A stretch of 64,000 bases of DNA from Gemmatimonadota bacterium (GTDB lineage Bacteria; Gemmatimonadota; Gemmatimonadetes; Longimicrobiales; Gaopeijiaceae), in NCBI GenBank assembly GCA_022827345.1, contig JAJDTB010000032.1, positions 248,001 to 312,000 of the forward strand. Direction: 5' to 3'. This document shows, one piece after another, positions 42,407-51,879 of this stretch. Below the pieces are notes generated by a model. The model was not told the DNA's origin, did not search any database, and saw nothing but the letters and a program-made list of their open reading frames with translations. Every line of letters starts with the position of its first letter. The stretch's first letter is position 1. The position numbers and the translations under genes were made by a program.

Positions 42407-43663
42407 TCAGTCGGCGGAGGCCGCCGTCACCTTGCCGAGCGGCCGCCGCGGCACCGGGGTTCGGCGCGCCATCAGGCCCTGCTGCGCCGCGATGGCCCGC
42501 TGCGGGAGGTTGAAGAGCTTCACGAAGCCCGACGAGTCGGAGTGGGCATAGCCCTCGCTGGCGCCGAACGAGGCCAGGTCGAGGTCGTAGAGGGCCGCCG
42601 GAGCCTTCCTGGAAAGCACCGAGGCCTGCCCCTTGAAGAGCCGCAGCCGCACGGTTCCGGTAACGGGGGCCATCATCGAATCGACCATGGCATCCAGCGC
42701 CTCGCGCTCGGGCGTCCACCAGCGGCCCTCGTAGACCAGATCGGCATAGCGGGGAGCCATCTGGTCCTTCAGGGCCAGGCACGGGCGCGACAGCACCAGC
42801 TGCTCGAGCTCCTGGAGCGCGGTGAGGAGGATCGTGCCCCCGGGGGTCTCGTAGACGCCGCGCGACTTGATTCCCACCACGCGGTCCTCGATCACGTCCG
42901 CCCGGCCCACGCCGTGCGCCGCTCCCAGTTCGTTGAGTTCGGTCAGCAGCGGAAGCGGGGACAGCGGCCGTCCGTCGATCGTGACCGGCACACCCTCCTC
43001 GAAGCCCAGCTCGAGCTCGCAGGGGGTGTCCGGGGCGTCAGCGGGGTCGGTGGTCCACACGTACACATCGGGGCCCGGTGCATTCGCGGGATCCTCCAGC
43101 GGCCCGCCCTCGTGGCTGATGTGCCAGAGGTTCTCGTCGCGCGAGTAGAGTTTGTCGAGGTCGATTCCGTCGAGGGAGATTCCGTTGGCGTGGGCGTAGG
43201 CGACCGCGTCCTCGCGGGATTCGATATTCCATTCCCGCCACGGGGCGATGACACGCAGATCGGGTGCCAGGGCGGCGAAGGAAACCTCGAAGCGGAGTTG
43301 GTCGTTCCCCTTTCCGGTGCAGCCGTGCGCGAGCGCGTCGGCCCCCGTCTGCCGCGCCACCTCGACCATCCTCCGCGAAATCACGGGCCGGGCCATCGCC
43401 GTGCCGAGCAGGTATTTTCTGCTGTAGACGGCGCCCGCGCGCAGCACGGGAAGGGCGTACCCGGTCACGAATTCCTCCCTGAGGTCCTCGCCGAAGAACG
43501 CCGAGGCACCGGTGGCGAAGGCCTTGCTTCCGAGCTTTTCGACGCCGCCGCGCTGCCCCACGTCCGCGGCCATGCAGATCACGTCCGCCCCGTAGTTCTC
43601 ACGCAGCCACGTCACGATGACCGAGGTGTCGAGCCCACCCGAGTAGCCAAGTACGATCTTCAT
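42407..43663 (-). CDS. argG: Argininosuccinate synthase
   Basis: 418 residues from ATG at 43663 (the frame opens further to 43849, without family similarity). Joins citrulline and aspartate using ATP. PP-loop GYSGGLDTSVI at the N-terminus, then CMAADVGQRGG, GCTGKGNDQLRFE, and SRGVYETPGGTIL with the active-site Tyr/Glu pair. Length is close to the family norm. Two ARG boxes 163-201 bp upstream overlap its predicted promoter. Confidence 0.96.
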   Translation of the reverse strand: MKIVLGYSGGLDTSVIVTWLRENYGADVICMAADVGQRGGVEKLGSKAFATGASAFFGEDLREEFVTGYALPVLRAGAVYSRKYLLGTAMARPVISRRMVEVARQTGADALAHGCTGKGNDQLRFEVSFAALAPDLRVIAPWREWNIESREDAVAYAHANGISLDGIDLDKLYSRDENLWHISHEGGPLEDPANAPGPDVYVWTTDPADAPDTPCELELGFEEGVPVTIDGRPLSPLPLLTELNELGAAHGVGRADVIEDRVVGIKSRGVYETPGGTILLTALQELEQLVLSRPCLALKDQMAPRYADLVYEGRWWTPEREALDAMVDSMMAPVTGTVRLRLFKGQASVLSRKAPAALYDLDLASFGASEGYAHSDSSGFVKLFNLPQRAIAAQQGLMARRTPVPRRPLGKVTAASAD

Positions 43664-43824
43664 CTTCCCGTCTTCTCTCTTCAAGTCGCGGCCGGTGACA
43701 GGACGGCGGGTCGAAACACCCGGTTCGTACGTCTCCCGCCAAGGTCGTACGGTGCAACCGGGCGCTCCGAACCCGCCAAAACCTGTCGCCGACCATCCGT
43801 CAGTCGTGTAGAGGTTATCCTTAA

Positions 43825-43864
43825 CTATAACTAATAATGCATGCAGCATGCAAGATTATGCATC
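43825..43864 (-). promoter_or_regulatory. Tandem ARG boxes overlapping the argG promoter
   Basis: On the minus strand, box 1 is GATGCATAATCTTGCATG (plus 43847-43864) and box 2 is CATGCATTATTAGTTATA (plus 43826-43843), each 18 bp, spaced exactly 3 bp, the classic arrangement of ArgR operators. Central parts resemble TGCATAAT..TTGCA. A -35 TTGCAT (43853-43848) and -10 TTATAG (43830-43825), 17 bp apart, overlap the boxes, which fits repression by ArgR. A strong AT-rich island. Confidence 0.75.
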
Positions 43865-43957
43865 GAGGTGATCCGGGTTGCAGGTGTGATCGGGCCCCCG
43901 CGGGCAGCATCGTGGGCCGATCCACCTGTGGGCCGGCGGGGGCGGACTTCGGCGTGT

Positions 43958-44419
43958 CTACCTTCGGCCGGCGAGTTTTTCGAGCTCTCCCGCCACGGAC
44001 CGGGCGGCCGGGTCGCTGCGGAGTATGATGAGGACGGTGTCATCCCCCGCGATCGTCCCGGCCAGTCCGTCATACTCCTCCCAGTCGATTCCCGATGCCA
44101 CCGCCTGCGCTCCTCCGCTGAGCGTTCGCACGACGACGAGGTTGCCGACCGCCTCCGCGGAGACGAAGAGGGTCGGCAGGACCGAATCGAGGGGCGGCAC
44201 GTGGTCCCACTCCTCCGGCAGCGTGTAGTGCGGCTTTCCGCCGGAGCCCGTGACCTTTACCAGCCGCAGATCGCGGATGTCCCTGGACAGCGTGGGCTGC
44301 GTCACCGGGAAACCCGCCGATGCCAGAAGCTCGCGCAGGGCCTCCTGGTGCGGCACCCGGCCCTCCTTGATGATCCTCAGGATGGCCCGCTGCCGTCCTC
44401 GCTTTCCACCCGTGGCCAT
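43958..44419 (-). CDS. argR: Arginine repressor
   Basis: 153 residues. N-terminal winged helix: RGRQRAILRIIKEGRVPHQEALRELLA, then TQPTLSRDIRDLRLVKV with the DNA-recognition helix. C-terminal oligomerisation/arginine-binding domain: GNLVVVRTLSGGAQAVASGIDW, GLAGTIAGDDTVLIIL (GTIAGDDT is a family hallmark). ATG at 44419 with GGGGAG about 8 nt upstream. Encoded just upstream of argG on the same strand, 71 bp after the receptor gene. Confidence 0.96.
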   Translation of the reverse strand: MATGGKRGRQRAILRIIKEGRVPHQEALRELLASAGFPVTQPTLSRDIRDLRLVKVTGSGGKPHYTLPEEWDHVPPLDSVLPTLFVSAEAVGNLVVVRTLSGGAQAVASGIDWEEYDGLAGTIAGDDTVLIILRSDPAARSVAGELEKLAGRR

Positions 44420-44490
44420 GGGCTCAACTCCCCGCCCCGGACAAATCCCATTCCGAGACCCGCCCGATTGCGCGGACGAGCCGCCCGCGG

Positions 44491-47181
44491 TCAGAAATCG
44501 TAGCGGACACGGAAGAGCAACAGCCTCCCGATCTCGGGAGCCCCGACGAACTCGCGGTGCAGGTTGTCGAGGATGTTGTTCGCGGTGAGAGAAATCTGCG
44601 TGCCGGGCTGGAACGGCAGCCGGTATCCGATTGTCGCATCGATCACCGAGTACCCCTCGATGTCGCCGATGTACACGCCCGAATTCATGGGAAAACCATC
44701 GGTGACGCGGAAGCGCCCCTGGGCGGTGAATCCCGAGGCCCGGTCGTCGAAGGTGACGCCCAGCGACCCCTTGTGCTGCGGCGCGTTGAGGGCGATGTCG
44801 TCCGAACTCCGGCAGTCGCCGTCCTCGTTGAAGTCGAAGCACTCGTCGCTCTGGTAGGAGTAGCTGCCCGCGATGCTCACTCGGTCCGACGCCAGGACTT
44901 CAGCGGCCAGGTTGAAGCCCATGTAGTCGACTTCACCGAAGTTGCGATAGGTGACGAGGAGGTCGGGGCTGTCGACCTGGTCGGGCACGACGGTGCCCAG
45001 GGGAAGCTGAGCGACTCCCTCGATGATCGGCCGGATCTGCTCCAGGGTCACCACACCGGCCTGGATGAGCGGCGTCAGGCGGTGGACGACGAAAGCCGTG
45101 ACGCTCTCGGGGTCGAAGAAGACATTGGGGGTCACGACGCGGAGCGGGCCGACGAAGTTCTCCACCCGGCTGAAATACACGTCGGCGGCCAGCAGCACGC
45201 GGTCATTGATCAGGCCCTTGTAGCCGATCTCGAAGGTGTTGTTGATGGTCGACGTGAGGTCGGCGATGCTCTCCACGGGCGATGTGTCCAGCGGGAATGC
45301 GCCCGCCGCCTGGTCCAGCCGGCGGAGCACGGTGCCGATTACGGGATCACCCGGCAGCGCGCCGGGATCCTGCAGAAGACTCTTCAGGACATCGGCGAAG
45401 GGCTGGAAAGCGGGGCTGAGAAGCGCGGGCAGCATCTCGAGGAGTCCTGGCCACAGCGCTGCGGCGTTTGCCGGAAGGGCCCGGCCCGGCGCGAAGGGCG
45501 AGCGCATGCAATACGACATGAGTCCGCCGGGGCACTGGGCGCTGAAGGTGAAGCCGCCGGAAGGCACCCCAAGCGCGCGGACGTTGTAGGCGATGGGCAG
45601 CGGAGAGAGCGGAATCTGCGCCGCGACGATGTCGAGGAAGAGGTTGGTGGACGTCGGCGTACCGAATGCCCGGTTGAAGGTCACCCGGAAGTTCTGGTCC
45701 TCGGCCGGCTTGAGCACCAGCGCGGCTCTGGGCGAGATGTTGGCGTCGACGAGACGGTTGTGGTCGTCCAGACGGATGGCCGTGACCAGGTCCAGCTTGT
45801 CCCCCAGCGCGGTCTCGGAGTGCAGGTAGGCCCCGACTTCGGTGATGAGGTCGTCGTCCTCGTTGCGTCCGAAGATCGTGCCCCCGCTGCGCGGCTCGGT
45901 CCGCTGCCAGTCGACCCCGTAGGTAAAGCTCTGCCACGAGCCGAGGTCGAAGCCGTACTGGAACTGAAGCGCCATCGTGCGCGACTGGTCCACGACGTTC
46001 GCCCCGGTGCGCAGGCCGAAGGTGCCTTCCCTCGGAGCCGTGTTCGCATCGGATCCGGAGTCGGTGAGGTTGAGGAATGCCTGGGCGAAGAGACGGCCCT
46101 TGGAGAAGCGCGACTGGAGGTAGTTGTATCCCCAGTCCTTGACCTGGAAGGCGCCGATGCCGGTCATTTCCACGCCGCTGGCCAGGGTCGAGGTTCCGCC
46201 GTTGAGCACGAGGTCTCCGTCACCTGCGAACCGGAAGTCCATCCGCGCGTCCACACTGTAGCGCTCGGCGAAATTGTCCCTTTCCGCGACCTCGAACGCA
46301 TCCTCGTACGGCCAGTCGTTCCCCCGGGCGTATTGGCCGGAGATCTTGAACCCGAAACTCTCGGAGGCCGCCACGGCGCTTCGGAACTGTCCGTGGAAGT
46401 ACGAGCGCTCTCCTCCGGCCAGGGAAACGGACGTGCCCTGCCGGTCGATCGGCGAGGGGGTGATGAGGTGCATGACCCCGTTCGCCGCGTTGGGGCCGTA
46501 GAGCGCGGCACCCGGTCCCAGCGACACCTCGATGCGGTCGATGTCGAGGTCGTTGGTGGGGAACATGGAGTATGCGTTGAAGCGCAGGGACGGGACTCTG
46601 GCGTACCTGTTGTCGATGATGGTCAGGAGCGAGCCGGAAAAGACGTTGTTGAAGCCGCGGGCGACCAGCGTGCCGGAGCCGAGCCCGGTCTGGGCCGCGT
46701 CGATCCCGGTCACGGTGCGGACGTGGTCGGCCACGGTGGTCGCGGCCGTTCTGGCGACCTCCGCGGCAGAGACGGTGGTGATCGACGCCGGCGCGTCGAG
46801 GGCCTTTTCCTGGCGGCGCGAGGCGGTGACGACGATGGGGTTGAGGAGGAGGGCCTGAGAACGCACGGAGATCGCGACCTCCGTCGTCGCGCCCGACGCC
46901 ACGCTCACGCCGTCCACCCGCGTCGTCTCGTAGCCGATCAGGGTTACCACGACCGAATGGGAACCCGCGCCTACGGAGAGCGTGAAACGCCCCTCGGCGT
47001 TGGTGGGCTGAGGTCCCCCCGCTCCAAGCGCCTCGACGGCTGCGCCTGGAAGGGGTTCCCCGGTCTCGGCATCCGTAACCTGCCCACTAATGGTTCCCTG
47101 TTGTGCCTGCAACGGAGTTGACAGAATAGCTCCGGCAAGCACGAAGGATGAAATGACTGACCACCTTGATCTCACTTCCAT
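44491..47181 (-). CDS. TonB-dependent receptor with N-terminal carboxypeptidase-regulatory-like domain
   Basis: 896 residues. Signal peptide about 1-27 (ending LQAQQ). Residues about 29-112 are a carboxypeptidase-D-regulatory-like beta domain (GTISGQVTDAETGEPLPGAAV), as in SusC-type and many Gemmatimonadota receptors. Plug domain about 120-240 (NPIVVTASRRQEKALDAPASITTV, LVARGFNNVFSGSLLTIIDNR). Barrel to the end, with a terminal strand RLLLFRVRYDF finishing in Phe. A polar/hydrophobic insertion at about 560-610 is Cys-containing. Ligand unknown; absence of a SusD partner nearby argues against a classic glycan system. It lies upstream of argR on the same strand and is divergent from threonine dehydratase. 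Confidence 0.9.
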   Translation of the reverse strand: MEVRSRWSVISSFVLAGAILSTPLQAQQGTISGQVTDAETGEPLPGAAVEALGAGGPQPTNAEGRFTLSVGAGSHSVVVTLIGYETTRVDGVSVASGATTEVAISVRSQALLLNPIVVTASRRQEKALDAPASITTVSAAEVARTAATTVADHVRTVTGIDAAQTGLGSGTLVARGFNNVFSGSLLTIIDNRYARVPSLRFNAYSMFPTNDLDIDRIEVSLGPGAALYGPNAANGVMHLITPSPIDRQGTSVSLAGGERSYFHGQFRSAVAASESFGFKISGQYARGNDWPYEDAFEVAERDNFAERYSVDARMDFRFAGDGDLVLNGGTSTLASGVEMTGIGAFQVKDWGYNYLQSRFSKGRLFAQAFLNLTDSGSDANTAPREGTFGLRTGANVVDQSRTMALQFQYGFDLGSWQSFTYGVDWQRTEPRSGGTIFGRNEDDDLITEVGAYLHSETALGDKLDLVTAIRLDDHNRLVDANISPRAALVLKPAEDQNFRVTFNRAFGTPTSTNLFLDIVAAQIPLSPLPIAYNVRALGVPSGGFTFSAQCPGGLMSYCMRSPFAPGRALPANAAALWPGLLEMLPALLSPAFQPFADVLKSLLQDPGALPGDPVIGTVLRRLDQAAGAFPLDTSPVESIADLTSTINNTFEIGYKGLINDRVLLAADVYFSRVENFVGPLRVVTPNVFFDPESVTAFVVHRLTPLIQAGVVTLEQIRPIIEGVAQLPLGTVVPDQVDSPDLLVTYRNFGEVDYMGFNLAAEVLASDRVSIAGSYSYQSDECFDFNEDGDCRSSDDIALNAPQHKGSLGVTFDDRASGFTAQGRFRVTDGFPMNSGVYIGDIEGYSVIDATIGYRLPFQPGTQISLTANNILDNLHREFVGAPEIGRLLLFRVRYDF

Positions 47182-47356
47182 TGGACACCATCCTCGCCAT
47201 GAAAAAGTGGTCGTCCGGGCGGACCAGGCTCCGACCGGTTACGATGTCGCCTGCCGTAATTGACTCATCCCCCGGCAGATACGCAACACCGGCATCGGAG
47301 CCGCGATGTTCGGTCGGGAAACGGCTTACGGGAGGGGATTTGGAGCGCGAACGACG

Positions 47357-48346
47357 ATGAGACTGCTGGAACGCCGGGATTTTGTGGACGCGAGACGGAA
47401 GGTGGCGCCGCACATCCACCGCACCCCCCTCCTTTCGTTCCGTACCCTGGGCGCCCCCGCGGGCGCGCGCACGTGGTTGAAGTGTGAAAACCTCCAGAAG
47501 ACCGGCTCCTTCAAGGTGCGCGGCGCGCTCAACGCGATCGCCTCGCTGAGTGACTCGGAGCGCGAGAGGGGCGTGATCACCATCTCGGCCGGAAACCATG
47601 CACAGGCGGTTGCCTGGGCGGCCGGACGCGGTGGGGCCAAATCGGTCGTGGTCATGCCTGAACGGGCCTCGCGCACCAAGGTGGACGCCGCACGCACCTA
47701 CGGTGCGGAGGTCATCTTGCACGGAGACGCGGCAGAGGCCTTCGCGGAGGCCCACCGTCGCGCGGCCGCACACGGGCTGGTGTTCCTGCACCCCTTCGAC
47801 GCTCCCGAGGTCATCGCGGGCCACGGATCCACCGGGCTGGAGATCGCGGAAGACGTCGGAGCTGCCGCGACGGTCGTGGTGCCGATCGGGGGAGGGGGAC
47901 AGATCGCGGGGGTCGCGGGCGCCCTGGCCGCGGCGGGGAGACTGACGGGCGAGGACCGGATCAGGGTGTTCGGCGTGGAGCCGGAGGGGGCCCCCGCGAT
48001 GCGGCGCAGCCTGGACGAGGGACGGGCCGCGCACCTCCAACACGTGTCGACGATCGCCGACGGCCTCGCTGCGCCCATGGCCGGAGAACTCAACTATCGA
48101 TACGTGAAGCGGCTGGTCGACGACGTCGTGCTCGTCGGCGACGATGAACTCCTGGCGGCCATGCGCCTCCTCATGACCCGGGCCAAACTGGTGGTGGAGC
48201 CCTCCGGCGCGGCGGCAGTGGCGGCTCTGATGTACGGGCGCGTTCCGGTGGCACCGGGAGAGACCGTGGTCGCGGTCGTAACCGGCGGCAACGTCGATCC
48301 GGAGCTGATGACGCGGGCGCTTCACGAGGGCGCGGCGTGGCCCTGA
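47357..48346 (+). CDS. Threonine/serine dehydratase-type PLP enzyme
   Basis: 329 residues from ATG at 47357; an ATG at 47306 is also in frame. Fold-type II PLP protein: KTGSFKVRGALN holds the PLP lysine (Lys53), then ISAGNHAQAVAWAA, GSTGLEIAEDV, VVPIGGGGQIAGVA, and the C-terminal VEPSGAAAVAAL and VVTGGNVD. Threonine dehydratase makes 2-oxobutanoate for isoleucine, or degrades threonine. There is no C-terminal ACT regulatory domain, which favours the short catabolic or serine-racemase-like type over biosynthetic IlvA. The stop overlaps the ABC ATPase start by about 10 nt, an unusual pairing of functions in one transcript. Confidence 0.88.
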   Translation: MRLLERRDFVDARRKVAPHIHRTPLLSFRTLGAPAGARTWLKCENLQKTGSFKVRGALNAIASLSDSERERGVITISAGNHAQAVAWAAGRGGAKSVVVMPERASRTKVDAARTYGAEVILHGDAAEAFAEAHRRAAAHGLVFLHPFDAPEVIAGHGSTGLEIAEDVGAAATVVVPIGGGGQIAGVAGALAAAGRLTGEDRIRVFGVEPEGAPAMRRSLDEGRAAHLQHVSTIADGLAAPMAGELNYRYVKRLVDDVVLVGDDELLAAMRLLMTRAKLVVEPSGAAAVAALMYGRVPVAPGETVVAVVTGGNVDPELMTRALHEGAAWP

Positions 48347-49080
48347 TCGAGATCGATGGAGCCGGGAAGCGCTACGGTGCGACGGTCGCGCTGGACGGCG
48401 TGTCGCTGCGTGTGGAGACCGGCGAATGCGTGGCGCTGGTGGGCGGAAGCGGATCCGGGAAGACCACGCTGCTGCGCACGATCAACCGGCTCACCGAGCT
48501 CGATCGCGGCACGGTTCTTGTTCGCGGCGAGCCGGTCGATGCCCTGGACCCGGTCGGGCTGCGCCGCTCGATCGGATATGTGCAACAGGACGGCGGCCTC
48601 ATTCCCCACTGGACATGCCTGGCGAATGCATCCCTCGTACCTGCCCTGCTGGGCCGCACCGACGCGCGCGACCGTGGACGGCGGGCCCTTGGCGACGCGG
48701 GTCTGGACGCCGACATCTTCGGCGGCCGTTACCCGCGCGAGCTATCCGGCGGCCAGCGCCAGCGCGTCGCAATTGCGAGAGCCATGGCCGCGCGTCCCGA
48801 CATCCTGCTGATGGACGAGCCCTTCGGCGCTCTGGACGCGATCACCCGCACCGAAGCCCAGCGCGCCTTCGTCGGGTTGCGCGAATCGGCCGGCACGACG
48901 GCGGTGTTCGTCACACACGACGTGGCCGAGGCGCTTCGCGTGGCCACCCACGTCGCGGTCATGCAGTCAGGCAGGATCGTCCTGCACGCACCGGCAGCCG
49001 ACCTGATGGACAGCGCCACCGGCTATGCGGCGGAATTGCTGGAGAAGTCGGGAGTGACGAGCCGGGGATTCTCCGCGTGA
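48337..49080 (+). CDS. ABC transporter ATPase, osmoprotectant/betaine type
   Basis: 247 residues, start GTG at 48337. Walker A GGSGSGKTT, Q-loop in GYVQQDG, signature LSGGQRQR, Walker B ILLMDEPFGALD, and a VTHD switch histidine. This ATPase matches the OpuCA/OsmV/ProV group, but it is short and lacks the C-terminal CBS domains of OpuCA/ProV. It drives import together with the following fused binding-protein/permease gene (GTGA overlap at 49077-49080). Starts inside the threonine-dehydratase 3' end, so it is co-transcribed with it. Confidence 0.9.
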   Translation: MALIEIDGAGKRYGATVALDGVSLRVETGECVALVGGSGSGKTTLLRTINRLTELDRGTVLVRGEPVDALDPVGLRRSIGYVQQDGGLIPHWTCLANASLVPALLGRTDARDRGRRALGDAGLDADIFGGRYPRELSGGQRQRVAIARAMAARPDILLMDEPFGALDAITRTEAQRAFVGLRESAGTTAVFVTHDVAEALRVATHVAVMQSGRIVLHAPAADLMDSATGYAAELLEKSGVTSRGFSA

Positions 49081-50741
49081 TCCCCCATTGCCCGCCCCTG
49101 CTCGCCTTCCTGTGTTCGGCTACAACCCTGGCGGTACCGCATACCCTGTACGCGCAGCAGGATCCCGAGCCCGTCGTGATCGCCTCCAAGCCCTTCGCCG
49201 AGTCGTACCTGCTGGCCGAGACGTTTGCCCGACTGCTGGAGGACCGCGGGTTCCTCGTGGACCGTCGCATGGGGCTCGGGGCGACCGAAATCGCCCTGCA
49301 GGCGCTCGTGCGCGGCGACATCGACGTGTATCCGGAATACACCGGAACCGGCCTCGCGGCGGCCGGAGACCAGCAGCTGCGAGGCGATGCGGCGGAAGTC
49401 TTCACCCGCGTCAGCGGTGTTTTCCTGGAGCGCTGGGGCGCGCGCTGGCTTCCGCCGCTCGGGTTCGAGAACGACTACGCCATCGCAATGCGGCGCGGGC
49501 ATGCCGACTCGCTGGGCGTGACCACGCTGACGGGACTCGCCAGGGCGGCGCCGGCCCTGACGGGAGGCTTCTCCCCCGATTTCATGGGGCGCCCCGACGG
49601 GCTCACCGGCCTCGCCGGCGCGTACGACATTCGCCTTCGCGAGACGCGCAGCCTGCTTCAGGCGGTCAAGTACCAGGCCCTCGCCGAGGGAGCCGTGGAC
49701 GTGATCGACGCGTACTCCACCGACGGGGCCATCGCCCGCTACGACCTCACCGTACTCGCGGACGATCGCGGCTTCTTCCCCCCTTACGACGCGGCCCCCC
49801 TGGTCAGCGGCGACTTCTACGCGACCCGCCCCCGGGCGGTCCTGGTCCTGACCAGTCTCGCGGGACGGATAAGCGTCGATCTCGTGCGCAGAGCGAACGA
49901 GCAGATCGAAGTCGGCGGCCGGCCTGTCTCCGACGTAGCCGCCGAACTCCTTGGCGCGATCGGTCTGGCCGCGGAGGCGCCGGCGTGGGCCGATCCGGCA
50001 CAGCGGGGCCTTCCAGTCGATTCCGAGGATCCAGCCGACCCCGCCACCACCCGTCTCCGGCCCCCGACGACGGACGACCGGACCGGATCCACTCTGGCCG
50101 CCCTGCCACGCCACCTGTGGGCCAACCGCACCGAACTCGCCCGGCAAATCTCGCGGCACCTCCTCCTCGTCTTCGCGTCCCTGACCGCGGCTATCCTGGT
50201 TGCCCTGCCCGCCGGGGTGTCGCTGGAGCGCCGCCGCTCCCTCGCCGGGACCGCCATCCGCGTCGCGGGCCTCCTCCAGACGATCCCCGGCATCGCTCTC
50301 CTCGCCTTCATGATCCCCCTCTTCGGGATCGGGGTCGCACCCGCAATCGTCGCCCTCTTCCTGTACTCGCTCCTGCCGATCCTCCGCAACACCTACACGG
50401 GCATTGTCGAGGCGGCGCCCGAGGCGGTGGCGGCCGGCCGCGCGCTCGGGATGACGGAAGGGCAGCTGCTGCGCCGCGTTCGCCTCCCCCTCGCCGCACC
50501 CGTCATCATGGCGGGCATACGGACCGCCGCGGTGATCAACGTCGGAACCGCGACCCTCGCCGCCTTCGTCGGTGCCGGCGGACTGGGCGATCCCATCGTC
50601 GCGGGTCTCAGTCTGTCGGACCCGGTGATGATCCTTTCCGGCGCAGTTCCGGCCGCGGCCCTGGCGCTCGTGGTGGACTGGGGACTCGGCGGTGCCGAGA
50701 AGGTGGTGGCGCCGAAGGGAGTGGCGGAGGGGCGCCGGTAG
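49077..50741 (+). CDS. Fused substrate-binding protein and permease of osmoprotectant-type ABC importer
   Basis: 554 residues from GTG at 49077 (stop of the ATPase gene overlaps, GTGA). Signal-like segment at 1-25. Residues about 30-295 are an OpuAC/ProX-type binding domain (VVIASKPFAESYLLAETFARLLE, GDIDVYPEYTGTGL, KYQALAEGAVDVIDAYSTDG). Residues about 340-545 are a ProW/OpuCB-type permease with five or six helices and the EAA-like loop EAAPEAVAAGRALGMTEGQLLRRVRLPLA. Fusions of this kind are known (OpuF, GlnPQ), but in those I recall the order differs, so note that here the binding domain comes first. Substrate may be a betaine, choline or a related quaternary amine; not proven by sequence. 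Confidence 0.88.
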   Translation: MIPHCPPLLAFLCSATTLAVPHTLYAQQDPEPVVIASKPFAESYLLAETFARLLEDRGFLVDRRMGLGATEIALQALVRGDIDVYPEYTGTGLAAAGDQQLRGDAAEVFTRVSGVFLERWGARWLPPLGFENDYAIAMRRGHADSLGVTTLTGLARAAPALTGGFSPDFMGRPDGLTGLAGAYDIRLRETRSLLQAVKYQALAEGAVDVIDAYSTDGAIARYDLTVLADDRGFFPPYDAAPLVSGDFYATRPRAVLVLTSLAGRISVDLVRRANEQIEVGGRPVSDVAAELLGAIGLAAEAPAWADPAQRGLPVDSEDPADPATTRLRPPTTDDRTGSTLAALPRHLWANRTELARQISRHLLLVFASLTAAILVALPAGVSLERRRSLAGTAIRVAGLLQTIPGIALLAFMIPLFGIGVAPAIVALFLYSLLPILRNTYTGIVEAAPEAVAAGRALGMTEGQLLRRVRLPLAAPVIMAGIRTAAVINVGTATLAAFVGAGGLGDPIVAGLSLSDPVMILSGAVPAAALALVVDWGLGGAEKVVAPKGVAEGRR

Positions 50742-50790
50742 CGCCAAGTTCACGCCCGGATCGATCCACCTTATTAGCGGAGGCCGTCAG

Positions 50791-51879
50791 GTGAACACAC
50801 TGCGCCGATACCTGTTGCCCGGATTCATCTTTCAATCCGTGGTGATCGCCGGGGGATACGGGACCGGCCGCGAACTGGCCGAGTATTTCCTTTCACGCGG
50901 CCCGCTCGGCGGCCTCCTGGCCATGGCGTTGGCCACCGTGGTATGGAGCGCGGTGTGCATCGTCAGCTACGAGTTCGCGCGGGTCTTCGGCGCATTCGAC
51001 TACCGGAGCTTCTTTCAGCGGCTGCTCGGGCGTTTCTGGATCGCCTTCGAGGTCCTCTACATCGCCCTGATGATGATCGTCATGGCGGTCATCGCGGCGG
51101 CCGCCGGGACCATCCTGCAGGAGACGTTCGGCTTCCCGTACCTGGTCGGCGTGATCGGCATCATGGCCCTGGTGGGGCTCCTCGTCTTTGGCGGCAACAG
51201 GACCATCGAGCGCGCCTTCGCCGGCTGGTCCGGCGTCCTGTACCTGGTCTATGTGATCTTCTTCGTCCTCTGCGTCACCCGTTTCGGCCCGCAGATCCAG
51301 GCCTCTCTCACATCGGGGACCATCGAGGGAAGCTGGGTCGTCGGCGGCCTGGAATACGCAGGCTACAATCTCGCCGTCCTCCCGGCCGTCCTCATCGCGA
51401 TCCGGCACCATCGAAACCGCAGGGACACCTTCATCTCGGGGCTCCTCACGGGTCCGCTGGCGATGCTTCCTGCTCTGCTGTTCTTCGTGGCCATCGCCGG
51501 CGAGTACCCCGGGATCTTGGACGAGGCGGTTCCCGTCAACCACATGCTCGAGCTGCTGGGATCACGCACCTTCCAGATCGTCTTCCAGGTCATGCTGTTC
51601 GGGACGTTGGTCGAGACCGGCGCCGGAATGATCCACTCGGTCAACGAGCGGGTCGCGCACGCATACCGCGACAGGAACCGGGAGTTTCCCGCCCGGACAC
51701 GGGTACTGAGCGCCATTGCCATCCTCGCGCTCGGAGCCCTCATCTCCCAGTTCGGCCTGACCCCTCTGATCGCGCGGGGCTACGGTACCCTGACCTACGG
51801 CTATCTGGCGGTATTCGTTGTTCCGGTGCTCACCTGGGGGATCTACCTCATATCCCGCGAGCGCGCCGGAGGCGGTTGA
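50791..51879 (+). CDS. YkvI-type membrane transporter
   Basis: 362 residues, start GTG at 50791, chosen for AGCGGAGG 7-8 nt upstream over the longer frame from 50692. About ten hydrophobic helices; opening GFIFQSVVIAGGYGTGRELAEYFLSRGPLGG resembles the YkvI family of APC-superfamily-like permeases. No substrate is known. Its last 32 bp overlap the convergent MFS gene (51848-51879). Confidence 0.8.
   Translation: MNTLRRYLLPGFIFQSVVIAGGYGTGRELAEYFLSRGPLGGLLAMALATVVWSAVCIVSYEFARVFGAFDYRSFFQRLLGRFWIAFEVLYIALMMIVMAVIAAAAGTILQETFGFPYLVGVIGIMALVGLLVFGGNRTIERAFAGWSGVLYLVYVIFFVLCVTRFGPQIQASLTSGTIEGSWVVGGLEYAGYNLAVLPAVLIAIRHHRNRRDTFISGLLTGPLAMLPALLFFVAIAGEYPGILDEAVPVNHMLELLGSRTFQIVFQVMLFGTLVETGAGMIHSVNERVAHAYRDRNREFPARTRVLSAIAILALGALISQFGLTPLIARGYGTLTYGYLAVFVVPVLTWGIYLISRERAGGG

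Noticed and set aside
47166-47360. 64-residue plus-strand ORF whose stop overlaps the threonine-dehydratase ATG (ATGA)
   Set aside because: Partly antisense to the receptor gene, no Shine-Dalgarno, no recognisable composition; a leader peptide cannot be excluded but is not supported.
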